A stretch of DNA of 64,000 bases from Rhizosphaericola mali. Its GTDB lineage: Bacteria; Bacteroidota; Bacteroidia; Chitinophagales; Chitinophagaceae. The number at the start of each line of letters is the position of its first letter. Position 1 is the first letter of the stretch. Shown in pieces: positions 1 through 9,500 of the stretch. The DNA is taken from the NCBI RefSeq assembly GCF_004337365.2, contig NZ_CP044016.1:2542001-2606000 (forward strand), read 5' to 3'. The translations under genes were made by a program, and so were the position numbers. The notes below the pieces were generated by a model. That model made no database searches, was not told where the DNA came from, and saw nothing but the letters and a program-made list of their open reading frames with translations.

Positions 1-244
1 TTATACCGTCGTTGGAAATATTTGTGAAACAGACACATTTGCCTGGGATAGAAAAATTAATGAAGTACGCGAAAACGATTTATTAGTATTTCACAACGCG
101 GGTGCTTATGGTTTTGAAATGAGTAGTAATTTCAATTCAAGATTGAAACCTGCAGAAGTTCTTTACCTTAATAACAAAGCACATTTGATCCGTAAAAGAG
201 ATACTTTCGAGGATTTATTGAAAAATGAAATCGAAGTGCTTTAA
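1..244 (+). CDS. lysA: Diaminopimelate decarboxylase, C-terminal part (partial at window edge)
   Basis: About 80 codons of an open frame that enters from the left edge and stops with TAA at 242-244. The translated end carries the hallmarks of the C-terminal barrel of PLP-dependent diaminopimelate decarboxylase: a GNICETD stretch (the active-site Cys-Glu of the second subunit) and GAYGFEMSSNFNSR followed by KPAEV. The enzyme removes CO2 from meso-diaminopimelate in the last step of lysine synthesis, in the cytoplasm. The PLP-binding N-terminal barrel lies outside the window. Arginine decarboxylase relatives share the fold, but these motifs fit LysA best. Confidence 0.85.
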   Translation, partial: YTVVGNICETDTFAWDRKINEVRENDLLVFHNAGAYGFEMSSNFNSRLKPAEVLYLNNKAHLIRKRDTFEDLLKNEIEVL

Positions 245-267
245 AATTTATTTAAAGTATTTACCCT

Positions 268-275
268 TATTTTTG
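268..275 (+). promoter_or_regulatory. Possible Bacteroidota -7 box upstream of the ABC ATPase gene
   Basis: TATTTTTG matches the TAnnTTTG -7 consensus of Bacteroidota sigma factor and lies 29 bases before the ATG at 305. No good TTTG -33 box stands 19-21 bases upstream, so this is a weak call. Confidence 0.3.
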
Positions 276-304
276 CGAAAAGCATATCCACCGAATAATA
301 ATAT

Positions 305-1090
305 ATGATAGAATTATTGAATGTTAAAAAGAGCTTTGGAGATAAACCGATCATTAAGGGTGTGGATATTGTCATGGAGTCGAGCAAATGTAATCTAATC
401 ATTGGCTCAAGTGGTAGCGGTAAAACAGTTTTGACAAAATGTATAGTTGGTCTTTTCACACCAGAAGAGGGTCATATTAAGTATGATGGTCAAGATATAG
501 TTAGTATGCCATTGGAAGAGAAGAAGGAATTGAGACAAAGAATTGGTATGTTATTCCAAGGTTCTGCGTTATTTGATTCTATGACAGTGGAGCAAAATGT
601 ATTATTTCCGTTGGAAATGTTTTCTGGGAAATCCTACAATGAACGTAAAAAAAGAGCGGATGAAGTACTAGCGAGAGTAAATCTCCTTGAAGCGAAAAAT
701 AAATATCCCGCGGAAATAAGTGGTGGTATGAAAAAACGTGTAGGTATTGCTCGTGCAATCGTATTAAATCCAAAATATCTTTTTTGTGATGAACCTAATT
801 CAGGTTTGGATCCGCAGACTTCTTTGCTAATTGACAAATTGATTAAAGAGATTACGGTAGAATATGATATGACCACTGTTGTAGTCACCCACGACATGAA
901 CAGTGTAATGGAAATTGGCGACCACATTATCTATATGTATCAAGGTCAAAAACAATGGGAAGGAAGCAATAAAGAAATCATCTACAGTGATGACAAATTA
1001 TTAAATGACTTCATCTTTGCATCTGACTTTTTACAGGATGCAAAGAAAATGCGTCAAATAGAAGATAAAAGAAAAGGATTAGCGCAATAA
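305..1090 (+). CDS. ABC transporter ATP-binding protein, MlaF-like
   Basis: A 261-residue ATPase subunit. Walker A GSSGSGKT is at about 34-41, the Q-loop near 85, the signature ISGGM at 138-142, Walker B with YLFCDEP at about 158-164 and the H-loop His at 196. The EISGGMKKRVGIARA context and the EPNSGLDP stretch are typical of the MlaF/Mce-type family, which powers retrograde phospholipid or other lipid transport across the envelope. The MlaE permease and MlaD/Mce partner that normally adjoin it are not seen here; the upstream neighbour is lysA. Its last 12 bases overlap the end of the convergent glycosyltransferase gene. The family call is firm, the substrate is inferred from the family only. 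Confidence 0.8.
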   Translation: MIELLNVKKSFGDKPIIKGVDIVMESSKCNLIIGSSGSGKTVLTKCIVGLFTPEEGHIKYDGQDIVSMPLEEKKELRQRIGMLFQGSALFDSMTVEQNVLFPLEMFSGKSYNERKKRADEVLARVNLLEAKNKYPAEISGGMKKRVGIARAIVLNPKYLFCDEPNSGLDPQTSLLIDKLIKEITVEYDMTTVVVTHDMNSVMEIGDHIIYMYQGQKQWEGSNKEIIYSDDKLLNDFIFASDFLQDAKKMRQIEDKRKGLAQ

Positions 1091-2194
1091 TTTGTGCTTA
1101 AATTGTCCTTTTATTTTTTCGAAGAAGGAATTGTACTGTTCGATTATATTTTCCCAAGTATATAATGAATCAATTTTAGTAACATTGTTTACTTTAATTG
1201 ATTCATTTTTTGTTGTATCTGTACTTAAAAGTAAAGCAGCAACATCTTTTGCATTTAAGAAATAGTAAGCATCTTTACCTAAAATAGATTCATTGAACAC
1301 ATTTTTGTGTGCACAGATTACTGTTGAAGATGCCATTGCTTCTAACAAAGAAGGATTCGTCCCTCCTACCGTATGTCCGTGGAAATATAAATGTGCATAA
1401 TAGCGTAGGTTATTCAAAATATTGATATCATAGATACTATTCAAAAAGCGAATAGATGGATTTTTTCCAAATTTATCTAAAAGAAAATCTCCAAATTCTT
1501 TATCATAATTACCGATTACTAAAAATGGGCGTCCAGTATTTGCTAAAACGACACCATCCAAAATCGCTTCAATACTATTTTCAGGTTCCAACCGCGCAAT
1601 CAACATATCATATTGATTGGGCTTTAGGTCATACTGATCTAAAATGGAAATATTTGGGTTTTTAAATACATGCGCACCATAAGGTATATAAGCAGAATCG
1701 ACATCATATTGTTTCAACAAATAACGCTGCACTCCTACAGAATCCGAAATTAAGAATTGACTATATTTTACCGCCAAACTTTCCGCCCATTTCAAAAATT
1801 TCTGTACGCGTGGCGAAAATTTACTTCTTCGCCATTCAATTCCATCCATATTAGTAGCAATTACACTTCTTTTCATCGGTAAAAGCCACCCCCAAACAGT
1901 GCTACTCGTATAACCTAATTGTAGTACAATATCATATTTGCGTTTACGCGTATCCCATATACAATTCAAATCGTAGATAAACTGCCCAGCCGTGCCTATT
2001 TTTTTTTCAGGATCAAATTTATGTATGATATTTACCCCATTCCAAGTTTTCTCTTGAAATGGATGATTATGAGAATTATATACCGTTACTTGGTGACCAT
2101 ATTGTAATAATCCAACAGATAAATATTCTGCAAATTGTTCAAATCCTCCGTAATGATTGGGTATGCCGCGTGTGCCGATGATTGCTATATTCAT
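1079..2194 (-). CDS. DUF1972 family glycosyltransferase (rhamnosyltransferase-like, GT4)
   Basis: A 371-residue protein starting with the GTRGIPNHYGGFEQFAEYL motif that defines the DUF1972 N-terminal domain of GT4 enzymes such as streptococcal Cps2T/WchF rhamnosyltransferases. The C-terminal half shows the retaining GT-B pattern, with HGHTVGGTNPSLLEAMA as the donor-binding E-x7-E-like region. It probably adds the second sugar, often rhamnose in relatives, to a lipid-linked repeat unit on the cytoplasmic face of the membrane. It is last in the first polysaccharide locus and is set off from the gene before it by a terminator-like hairpin, so it may have its own transcript. Donor and acceptor cannot be read from sequence. 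Confidence 0.8.
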   Translation of the reverse strand: MNIAIIGTRGIPNHYGGFEQFAEYLSVGLLQYGHQVTVYNSHNHPFQEKTWNGVNIIHKFDPEKKIGTAGQFIYDLNCIWDTRKRKYDIVLQLGYTSSTVWGWLLPMKRSVIATNMDGIEWRRSKFSPRVQKFLKWAESLAVKYSQFLISDSVGVQRYLLKQYDVDSAYIPYGAHVFKNPNISILDQYDLKPNQYDMLIARLEPENSIEAILDGVVLANTGRPFLVIGNYDKEFGDFLLDKFGKNPSIRFLNSIYDINILNNLRYYAHLYFHGHTVGGTNPSLLEAMASSTVICAHKNVFNESILGKDAYYFLNAKDVAALLLSTDTTKNESIKVNNVTKIDSLYTWENIIEQYNSFFEKIKGQFKHKLLR

Positions 2195-2227
2195 GTAAAA
2201 TGCGCTAGAGTTATTAAGGTTTATTGT

Positions 2228-2266
2228 AAAAAAAATGCAACAATGTTTGATTAAGACGCTGTTGCA
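2228..2266 (-). terminator. Rho-independent terminator on the minus strand
   Basis: Read on the minus strand, TGCAACA (2266-2260) pairs with TGTTGCA (2242-2236) across a 17-base loop and runs straight into eight T residues (2235-2228). It lies after the GT2 gene that stops at 2277 and before the DUF1972 gene, splitting the locus. Confidence 0.5.
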
Positions 2267-2276
2267 ATTTCTCAGA

Positions 2277-3140
2277 TTATTTTATAACGGGATTTCCATT
2301 ATTTGGTTGGAAAAGCCTTTTTATGTTAAACCAAGTTTTATAATAAATAAATTGCATAACATTGATTTTGAAATTCAAATTGATAATCAAATCATTATAC
2401 AATTGCATTTGTTTTACAGGACTGAATACTTTGGATAAATAGTACTTCATACCTACATTATTGGCACCTACTACATTCGCACTATGTTGTCTGTAATATA
2501 AAGTTGGCACATCCAAAAATTCTACAATACCATAATGTGACACATTAATTGCCATCCAATGATCATGTATCACTTTTGTAGAAGGGAATGGCAAAATAAC
2601 ATTGATACAGGCTCTATTAAAAATAGTTGTACAACCAGCTACGACATTCATTGCCAACACTTTAGTTGGTGCTTTGATTACTTTAGGAGATAATTTTTGA
2701 TGTTTGATAAAGCTGTCGTTGATCGTTTTCAATTCTTTATCAACTTCAATCATATCTGTGAATACCATCGCTGGCTTATTCGGATTTTTCGCTTCAACTT
2801 CTTTCAATTTATTCAAAGAAATTTCTACTTTATTTTCCATCCAAACGTCATCCTGATCGCAAAGCATTAAATATTTACCTTCAGACTGTTGCATCAAACG
2901 TCCGAAAGAAAATGTAGACCCCATGTTCTTCTTATACTTTGGATCTATAAATTGTCTGATTTTAGCAGGATATTTATTGATGTATTTTTGGATAATCGCC
3001 ATCGTACCATCAGTAGAAAAATCATCTTTAATAGTAAGGACAAAATTGCCATACGTTTGAGATAAAATAGATTCTATCTGTTGTTCTAAATATTTTTCAC
3101 CATTGTAGGTAGATAATAGGATTTCAATTTCTGCTTTCAT
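2277..3140 (-). CDS. Glycosyltransferase family 2 protein
   Basis: A 287-residue GT-A enzyme. The nucleotide-binding DD lies at 39-40 in KDDFSTDGT and the metal/donor motif CDQDDVW at 94-100. This CDQDDVW form is common in putative rhamnosyltransferases of the RfbF/WaaV type, but the donor is not provable here. A hydrophobic/amphipathic tail after residue 240 may bring it to the membrane. It is the sixth gene of the first polysaccharide locus and starts 9 bases after the stop of the preceding GT2 gene, so the two are surely cotranscribed. Role: extending the lipid-linked oligosaccharide in the cytoplasm. Confidence 0.82.
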   Translation of the reverse strand: MKAEIEILLSTYNGEKYLEQQIESILSQTYGNFVLTIKDDFSTDGTMAIIQKYINKYPAKIRQFIDPKYKKNMGSTFSFGRLMQQSEGKYLMLCDQDDVWMENKVEISLNKLKEVEAKNPNKPAMVFTDMIEVDKELKTINDSFIKHQKLSPKVIKAPTKVLAMNVVAGCTTIFNRACINVILPFPSTKVIHDHWMAINVSHYGIVEFLDVPTLYYRQHSANVVGANNVGMKYYLSKVFSPVKQMQLYNDLIINLNFKINVMQFIYYKTWFNIKRLFQPNNGNPVIK

Positions 3141-3148
3141 AACGACGA

Positions 3149-4099
3149 TTAACGGGGCCTAAAAATGAATGTATCTGGCCTTTGGACGTATCTTAATTTT
3201 TTGGTAATTCCATCCAAACATCCGAGGAAAATAGAACGAACACTTTTAAAATCTTTACTTAAAATGGACTTTAAAGACATGTAAGCCACCCATCGAATGA
3301 AGAAGTAAGGGACAAATAGAAAGAGGGAATACCAACGAGCTCTTTCTCTAAAAAACAAAATCAAATTTCTTGTACACAAATAAATTCTAAACCATTGACC
3401 TTTGTTTTTCTTTGACGCAAAACCTTCTTTATGCCATACAATTGCTCTAGGTACATATATTATGCCAAAATCAGCCTTCAATGCTCTATAACTATACTCA
3501 ACATCTTCGATATTAGCAAAAAAATGATCATTTAAATAGCCAATTTTGTCTAATAACTTACTAGAAATCAACATACAACAGCCATTTGCAAATTGCTCAG
3601 ATTGTGGTTTGAAATTATCTTTGGGATCTTCTTGTTTCCACAAATTATGTTCTCCCATTCCAGAAAGTTTATTTATATAACCTCCAGCATAATATAATTT
3701 TGTAGGTTCATCATAAAAGTAAATCTTTGGAACGACAATACCAATACGCTCATTTTTCAGGAATTCTACTTCCATTTCTTTCAAAAAGAAAGGATCAACA
3801 ACCGTATCATTATTGAGAAGTAAAACATTTTTAGGTTGATATTCCTTTTGAGCTTCGATTATTCCTGCATTATTTCCTCCTGTAAATCCATAATTATATT
3901 GTAAAGAGATCAATGTAAACAATTGGTTATTAGTAGAAATATAATCATCAATCAATTTCCATTCTTTCTCAATAGAACCATTATCTACCACAAATACTTT
4001 AAAATTATCGTGGTGTATCTGAGCTAAGGAATCCAAGCATGCTATCGTCATCTCTGACGAGTTCCAATTTAATATTATAATAGCGGTGCGCTGGTCCAT
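3149..4099 (-). CDS. Glycosyltransferase family 2 protein (COG1216 type)
   Basis: A 316-residue GT-A enzyme of the COG1216 group, which includes many rhamnosyl- and galactofuranosyltransferases. Visible motifs are ILNWN at 9-13, the nucleotide-binding VDNG at 38-41, NYGFTGGNNAGI at 69-80, and the donor/metal motif LLNNDT at 94-99. An IEDVEYSYR-like stretch further on (ED then R) is the catalytic-base region of this group. A hydrophobic segment around 250-275 suggests membrane association. Its start overlaps the end of the polymerase gene by 25 bases, which points to translational coupling. Confidence 0.82.
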   Translation of the reverse strand: MDQRTAIIILNWNSSEMTIACLDSLAQIHHDNFKVFVVDNGSIEKEWKLIDDYISTNNQLFTLISLQYNYGFTGGNNAGIIEAQKEYQPKNVLLLNNDTVVDPFFLKEMEVEFLKNERIGIVVPKIYFYDEPTKLYYAGGYINKLSGMGEHNLWKQEDPKDNFKPQSEQFANGCCMLISSKLLDKIGYLNDHFFANIEDVEYSYRALKADFGIIYVPRAIVWHKEGFASKKNKGQWFRIYLCTRNLILFFRERARWYSLFLFVPYFFIRWVAYMSLKSILSKDFKSVRSIFLGCLDGITKKLRYVQRPDTFIFRPR

Positions 4100-5400
4100 A
4101 TTGTTTTTTTAGTTAATGAAAGATTGATACCTAATCCTACAAATAACCAAATGACTAACTGCACAATTGGATCAAACAATATTACCGAAGCCCAGCCTGC
4201 ACATACTGCGGCGATCAAGAAACAAGGCATAACAGAAGTAAAAATGTTTCGTTCTGTTCGTTTATAGGAAAACATTTTCACAATGGACAAAATATACACT
4301 GCAAGTAATAATAAACCCATAAGAATACCAATCTCACCAAGTATCAACCACCAATAAATTTCAGTATTAAAGCTGCGCGGATTTGGTGAGGAATATTGAA
4401 CTGTGCCTAAACCATATCCAAATGGACGTTCAAATATCTTAATACCACTTTCCTCAAATGTTACTTTTCTCGCTCCTGCACTTGCTTCCTTACCTGTGAT
4501 AGACGCCATGAATATTTCAGGTAAATCTTTGTTTATCAATACCATACCGACAACAGACGCAATTACATATACCCCAAATTGCCAAATCGGTTTCCAACGT
4601 CTTACCACAAATACGAATAAAATAAATGCAGCAAATAGGAATAAGGCCCAACTAGCACGAGAGTAAGTTTGCATTAATGTCGAAATTCCCAATATCAACA
4701 ACACCAATAAAAAGACTTTATTTTTCCAATTATTTCTCAAGGCAAATAACACATAAGAGAAATATAATAGAATCAAAGCGGTGTACATTCCCAATTCATT
4801 TGGACCTACAAAAGGTCCGTACATTCTATTTTTCGCCAAAATTGTATAGGCAGATTCTGTATATAAAATTTTCCCGCTAGGTAATATTTGCGTTATAATT
4901 CGGTACAAATGTCCAAACTGAACTGGCATAAATAGTTGCTCGATATGTGCAATAATAAACACCAGAAATGCACTGATACTCAATACAAAGGTGAAAATCC
5001 TTTGGTTAATATGAATAAATCTCAAATGCGCGGCAATGAAAAAAGCAACAAGTGGAAATGCCAAACTTTTCACTGAAATCAATGCATCCATTTTATTAGG
5101 TGCAAATAGAAATAGAATGCCGATGCCAAACAGCGCAATCACCACCAACCAAAGTGGATAATATTTATTTACCTTAATTTTTCGCTGTTTTATTTGCCAC
5201 AATATTTTACCCAAAACTACCATCAATACCAGTTCTTTCCACATGGCAAATAAAGATCCTTCTCCAATTAATGGATACAAACATTCTTTAATGAAAAAGT
5301 GGAATGGTACAATAGCCACAACAGCCATCAATATCCATTCTTCACTTATAAAAAATGCCAATGCCACTAAAATTAGAAGTAATATTATCTGTATTATCAT
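4075..5400 (-). CDS. O-antigen polymerase/ligase family membrane protein (Wzy_C-like)
   Basis: A 441-residue polytopic membrane protein with about eleven hydrophobic segments. A large loop containing FGYGLGTVQYSS and PNPRSFNTEIYWWLILGEIG (roughly residues 325-355) is the periplasmic-loop signature of the Wzy_C/WaaL family. Such proteins either polymerise undecaprenol-linked repeats or ligate glycan to lipid A or to a protein. In this locus, next to a Wzx flippase, a Wzy polymerase is the more natural reading, but ligase cannot be excluded by sequence. Downstream it overlaps the GT2 gene by 25 bases. Confidence 0.78.
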   Translation of the reverse strand: MIIQIILLLILVALAFFISEEWILMAVVAIVPFHFFIKECLYPLIGEGSLFAMWKELVLMVVLGKILWQIKQRKIKVNKYYPLWLVVIALFGIGILFLFAPNKMDALISVKSLAFPLVAFFIAAHLRFIHINQRIFTFVLSISAFLVFIIAHIEQLFMPVQFGHLYRIITQILPSGKILYTESAYTILAKNRMYGPFVGPNELGMYTALILLYFSYVLFALRNNWKNKVFLLVLLILGISTLMQTYSRASWALFLFAAFILFVFVVRRWKPIWQFGVYVIASVVGMVLINKDLPEIFMASITGKEASAGARKVTFEESGIKIFERPFGYGLGTVQYSSPNPRSFNTEIYWWLILGEIGILMGLLLLAVYILSIVKMFSYKRTERNIFTSVMPCFLIAAVCAGWASVILFDPIVQLVIWLFVGLGINLSLTKKTIWTSAPLL

Positions 5401-5418
5401 TCTTAAATTTCTAAAGGA

Positions 5419-6636
5419 TTATCGAGACAAAATGGATTTATATTCCTCCATGCTCTTTTCATAATTGAAATGTTGCTCAACAAACATTCTGCCATTATTT
5501 CCAATTTCACGCGCTTTTTCATGATTGGAAAGCAATAAATCAACCGCTTTCATATAATCTTTTGGTTGTTCGCAATGCAGATAGCTTACCTTATCTTCTG
5601 CTCTTATTCCCTCAATACCAATTGAATTGGTCATCACTGGCAAGGAACAAGTCATTGATTCTAAGACTTTTATCTTAATACCACCACCATTGAGAAGCGG
5701 TACAACCATACCTACACTTTCAAGAAATATCTTTTCAGGTTCTTTTACATATCCTGCAAATTCAACTCCCGGCAGGTTACTCCATTTCTGTTTTAACTCT
5801 GCGCCTCCGCCCCCAATTACAATCAATTTTACCTTTTTCTCTAATTGAAATGCTTGATACACATGCTCTATAAACCAATTAACTGCCTCTTTGTTCTCTT
5901 CACGATTTAAAGCACCATAAAATACAATCTGAGGTAAAAGTTTAGCTTTTCGCTCTAGGTTTACGCGATGATAATAAGGTGCGACCAGTTCTATTTTATC
6001 CGAATGAATGCCATTATCAATCAAAATATTCTTATCATCCAAACTCAAAACTCTGATTAAATTAACGTCAGAAAGCAATTTTAATTCTAATTTTTTGAAA
6101 GGATCGACAATTGTTTGCATATTTAATTCCTTATGCGCAAAACGTCTTTGCAATTTTACAAACGAAACATCGTGCTCGGTAACTGCAATTTTAGCATTTG
6201 GAAATAAGGATTTACATATTGGCAAAAGAAATAAAACTTCTGTCCATTCCAATACAATCCAGTCCGGATACCAACCAGTTTTTTTCACATTCCCCAATCC
6301 TTTTTTGTAAAAATGTCCGTAGATAGGATCCAGTAAGTAATAACTTGGATTGCGTCGCGCAAAAAATAATCGTAAAGAAGTGCGATAATACAATCCTGTA
6401 AAAAGGGTAATTATCTTTGGAATTTTTACGGAAAAATCACGGGAATTCGATTGAAATGCCTCTTTCATTTTTGCAAAATCATCATTCCATTTTCCGGCAT
6501 AAATCCAACCAATTTCAAAATTGGAATCTTTGCAAAAAGAATTTAATGTATGATTAAACAATTGATTACCTGCCATCGCAATCGATGAATGTGCAGGATG
6601 TTTGGTTACAAATAATATTTTTTTTGCTGTATTCAT
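5419..6636 (-). CDS. Glycosyltransferase family 4 protein
   Basis: A 405-residue GT-B enzyme. The N-terminus ILFVTKHPAHSSIAMAGNQL matches the acceptor domain of the GT4 group, and VVPLLNGGGIKIKVLESM near residue 315 is the donor-binding region (the Glu of the E-x7-E motif) seen in the GGGIKIKVLE subgroup. It should transfer a sugar with retention of configuration to the growing lipid-linked unit. The start codon follows directly on the TAA stop of the pyruvyl transferase gene (TAAATG junction at 6639-6634), so the two genes form one translational unit. Confidence 0.8.
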   Translation of the reverse strand: MNTAKKILFVTKHPAHSSIAMAGNQLFNHTLNSFCKDSNFEIGWIYAGKWNDDFAKMKEAFQSNSRDFSVKIPKIITLFTGLYYRTSLRLFFARRNPSYYLLDPIYGHFYKKGLGNVKKTGWYPDWIVLEWTEVLFLLPICKSLFPNAKIAVTEHDVSFVKLQRRFAHKELNMQTIVDPFKKLELKLLSDVNLIRVLSLDDKNILIDNGIHSDKIELVAPYYHRVNLERKAKLLPQIVFYGALNREENKEAVNWFIEHVYQAFQLEKKVKLIVIGGGGAELKQKWSNLPGVEFAGYVKEPEKIFLESVGMVVPLLNGGGIKIKVLESMTCSLPVMTNSIGIEGIRAEDKVSYLHCEQPKDYMKAVDLLLSNHEKAREIGNNGRMFVEQHFNYEKSMEEYKSILSR

Positions 6637-7881
6637 TTATCGAATATCACCTCCATTCAATAAAGACATTTTCTTTATATTATCCAAATGATTGACAATT
6701 TTATTGGTAAAATGTGTCAGATTTTGTAAAAATAAATCAACAATGGGTTGACCTTTGTCCATCTCTGTATAATCCACCAAACTACAATCTGGATTGATAT
6801 CAAATAAGCGCAACATTCCTTCAAATTTATTGGCGTAACAGACGCCAAACATTGGTTTTCCTGCTTCAATACCTGAAATTCCAAAATGCATTCTTCCCGT
6901 AATGGTTGCATCTACAGAATGTAAAAAACTTTTTAATTGTGGACCATTTTTCAAATCTTGGACAAAAAATCCTTTTCCTGTAAATGCTTTGTTGTATTTT
7001 TCAAATAACAATTGCGAAATATCTTTATCGGAAAGTTCGCCACACAAAGGTCGAATATCATGATACAAAAACACTACAGAGCCATTACCAACCTTATTAA
7101 ACGCTTGCAATAAAGCCATGGATTCAATCAAATACTTATCCAAACCAATCTTTTCCGCCTGAATACTATTTGGACAAAATGCAAAGATAAAATCGCCATG
7201 CGCTTTGCTATTATTAGCCCAAGATTCAAATTTTTGATAATTCGTTTGTGAGGTTGTTTCAGCTAATTCGGGACAGACAAAAGCCATGTCACTCACTTGA
7301 ATTACACGCTCAGGATTGACTTCTGCGACAAGTCGTTGATAGGAATCCACATCTCGCGCTTTCAAATAAGCAAATTTACTCACCGCTCTGAAAGCTTCAT
7401 AAATCTCTGGAGGCGTTTTTTTACTGATACTAAAACCCGAAAAATATACTTTTTTACCAAGGAGATTGGCCATTTCAGCGATTCGGATATATCGCATACT
7501 ATGACGTACAGAATAAGCGCCATCCAATGCATCTGCGCCAATGATGAAAATTGCATCTACTTTGCGTAAAGTTTCTGCCCATTTATTGTAATTTCTTACG
7601 TGAAAACCACCTTGATAAGATACTTGTGGATAAGCCGAAAGAAAATCATTTCGTTCAATTTTATGATCTGTATAAATGATTACGTTCTTATCGCTTGAAA
7701 AATTTTTAACGAAAGACGCCACCATCAATTCGTCCCCAAAACTACCATCCAAATCTGATGGAGGCAGTAAAAGTATCGTGTCCGTTGGCGTATTTTTATT
7801 ATTAGGTTTCAATTGTCGCTTGATAATTTGGTAAAATTTATCACCGACAAAATCTTTTATATTTTCTTTTAGATCACTCAT
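6637..7881 (-). CDS. Polysaccharide pyruvyl transferase family protein (PF04230)
   Basis: A 414-residue protein of the CsaB/WcaK/ExoV family. Support comes from DGSFGDELMVASF near the N-terminus (glycine-rich PEP/acceptor region) and from TGRMHFGISGIEAGKP about residue 330, the conserved GRxH motif containing the active-site Arg and His. Family members transfer a pyruvyl group from phosphoenolpyruvate to a sugar hydroxyl, forming a ketal that gives the glycan a negative charge. Within this operon it sits between the flippase and a GT4. A nucleotide-sugar transferase function is less likely. Target sugar unknown. Confidence 0.78.
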   Translation of the reverse strand: MSDLKENIKDFVGDKFYQIIKRQLKPNNKNTPTDTILLLPPSDLDGSFGDELMVASFVKNFSSDKNVIIYTDHKIERNDFLSAYPQVSYQGGFHVRNYNKWAETLRKVDAIFIIGADALDGAYSVRHSMRYIRIAEMANLLGKKVYFSGFSISKKTPPEIYEAFRAVSKFAYLKARDVDSYQRLVAEVNPERVIQVSDMAFVCPELAETTSQTNYQKFESWANNSKAHGDFIFAFCPNSIQAEKIGLDKYLIESMALLQAFNKVGNGSVVFLYHDIRPLCGELSDKDISQLLFEKYNKAFTGKGFFVQDLKNGPQLKSFLHSVDATITGRMHFGISGIEAGKPMFGVCYANKFEGMLRLFDINPDCSLVDYTEMDKGQPIVDLFLQNLTHFTNKIVNHLDNIKKMSLLNGGDIR

Positions 7882-7912
7882 TATTAATCATTTGTGTAAG
7901 GTAGCACAGAAT

Positions 7913-9454
7913 TTACTGCACTGGCTTCAACTTCATTTTTAGCTTTTGAACCATGGCTATTAAGAGTTGCTTTTCTTCTTTTTCTAGTGCAAAAAGTAAA
8001 ATTGAACCAAAGAAAAATATACCAGAAAGTAAAAATGTGATGAGAATACGCCAAGGTGAATGAAAAAATCGTACCGAAAAATAACAAACACCTAAATTGA
8101 TTGCGACAGGTATAATCTGTAGAACATATACTTTTTTACAATATTCCGATATATCCATCCCCGCCAATTCTTTCAAAAAGAACATTCTAAATATGCAAGC
8201 AATAATTTCTATAAATACAAATACTAATATTACCCAATACGGATCAAAATGTAGGTATAACAACAATAAAGCGCTGGGGATATTCATTAATATGAGAGAA
8301 CCCATAACTATTTGATACACTTTAATTTTTCCAATAGCTTGTGCAGCCGATTGTAATCCTACGGTTTCTTGATTTAATAATGCACTAATGATCGAAAGAC
8401 TACAAAAAATAACCGTGTGCGGCGGTACTTCTTTTAACCATAAATGCAAAACTGCCGGCATTTCGAAAATAATCGGAATACCCGCAGCGGCCATCAGAAA
8501 AAAACCAAATTTGGATGCAGTCATGGATAAAGACAGCATTCGTTTTCGATCTCCATCACCTTCACTTCGCATAATTTGCGGATTAATGGCTCTCAATAAA
8601 GTTTCTGAAAAATAATTTAACTGAGAAATTACTTGATTGGAGATTCCATATGCAGCATTAATGATCGTCCCAAAAAATTTGTTTAAAAGCACTGCAACGC
8701 CCTGCACACGACCAATTGAACAGACTGATCCAAACATATTCCAACCTGCAAAAGAAGACAATTCTTTAATCTGCTTTTTATCATAATGCCAGATTCCTTT
8801 TACGACACATTCTGGATATTTTTTAAAACAATAAACCGCATATAGTACAAAACTCAACACGCCAATACAAGCCATCAACATTCCATATACAATCAATTTA
8901 TCTTGATGTGTGTAGAAGAGATAATATGCTATTCCCAATTTGGCAAATGATTCTACTAAAGCTACAATAGCCGACCATAATTGATTTTCATGTGCATTTA
9001 ACAATCCCATGAATGGAACCGAAATGATATTAAAGAAAAATGTTAGAGCCATAAACTGATAAATCGCTTTGGCAGCATGTATACGATCAGGAGCAATATT
9101 TAAAAACCCATGAAATAAAAATAAACCTAACACTTGTAAGGAGACCACAATTATAACACCGATTGCAAGATGTAGCAATAAACTATTTTTAAAAATAGAT
9201 TTTAAAATAGCAATATCATTACTTCCTTGATAAAAAGATAAGAATCTTTGTGTACTAGTCGCCATTGCAGTATTTAAAAATGACAACATCATAATCAAAC
9301 CTGCAATCAAACTGTAAATTCCAAAATCAGCATTTCCCAATGCACGCAATACTATTCTCGTGGAAAACAATACAATTACAATTGAAATTATTAATCGTGT
9401 AAATAGAATAACGGTATTGAGTATTATTTTACTAGAAGAATTCTGTTGCGTCAT
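7913..9454 (-). CDS. Wzx-like polysaccharide flippase (MOP superfamily)
   Basis: A 513-residue integral membrane protein with about fourteen predicted hydrophobic helices. The N-terminal stretch with LFTRLIISIVIVLFSTRIVLRALGNADFGIYSL is of the kind seen at the start of Wzx/RfbX-type flippases of the MOP (MATE/MviN-like) superfamily; FAGWNMFGSV marks the second repeat. Role: moving undecaprenol-linked repeat units from the cytoplasmic to the periplasmic leaflet. It is the first gene of the 9454-1079 polysaccharide locus and the only clear Wzx in the window. Confidence 0.82.
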   Translation of the reverse strand: MTQQNSSSKIILNTVILFTRLIISIVIVLFSTRIVLRALGNADFGIYSLIAGLIMMLSFLNTAMATSTQRFLSFYQGSNDIAILKSIFKNSLLLHLAIGVIIVVSLQVLGLFLFHGFLNIAPDRIHAAKAIYQFMALTFFFNIISVPFMGLLNAHENQLWSAIVALVESFAKLGIAYYLFYTHQDKLIVYGMLMACIGVLSFVLYAVYCFKKYPECVVKGIWHYDKKQIKELSSFAGWNMFGSVCSIGRVQGVAVLLNKFFGTIINAAYGISNQVISQLNYFSETLLRAINPQIMRSEGDGDRKRMLSLSMTASKFGFFLMAAAGIPIIFEMPAVLHLWLKEVPPHTVIFCSLSIISALLNQETVGLQSAAQAIGKIKVYQIVMGSLILMNIPSALLLLYLHFDPYWVILVFVFIEIIACIFRMFFLKELAGMDISEYCKKVYVLQIIPVAINLGVCYFSVRFFHSPWRILITFLLSGIFFFGSILLFALEKEEKQLLIAMVQKLKMKLKPVQ

Positions 9455-9500
9455 TTATGTAAATTAAAAAACTAAAAGTCTCATATTTAAAAGTGATTAA

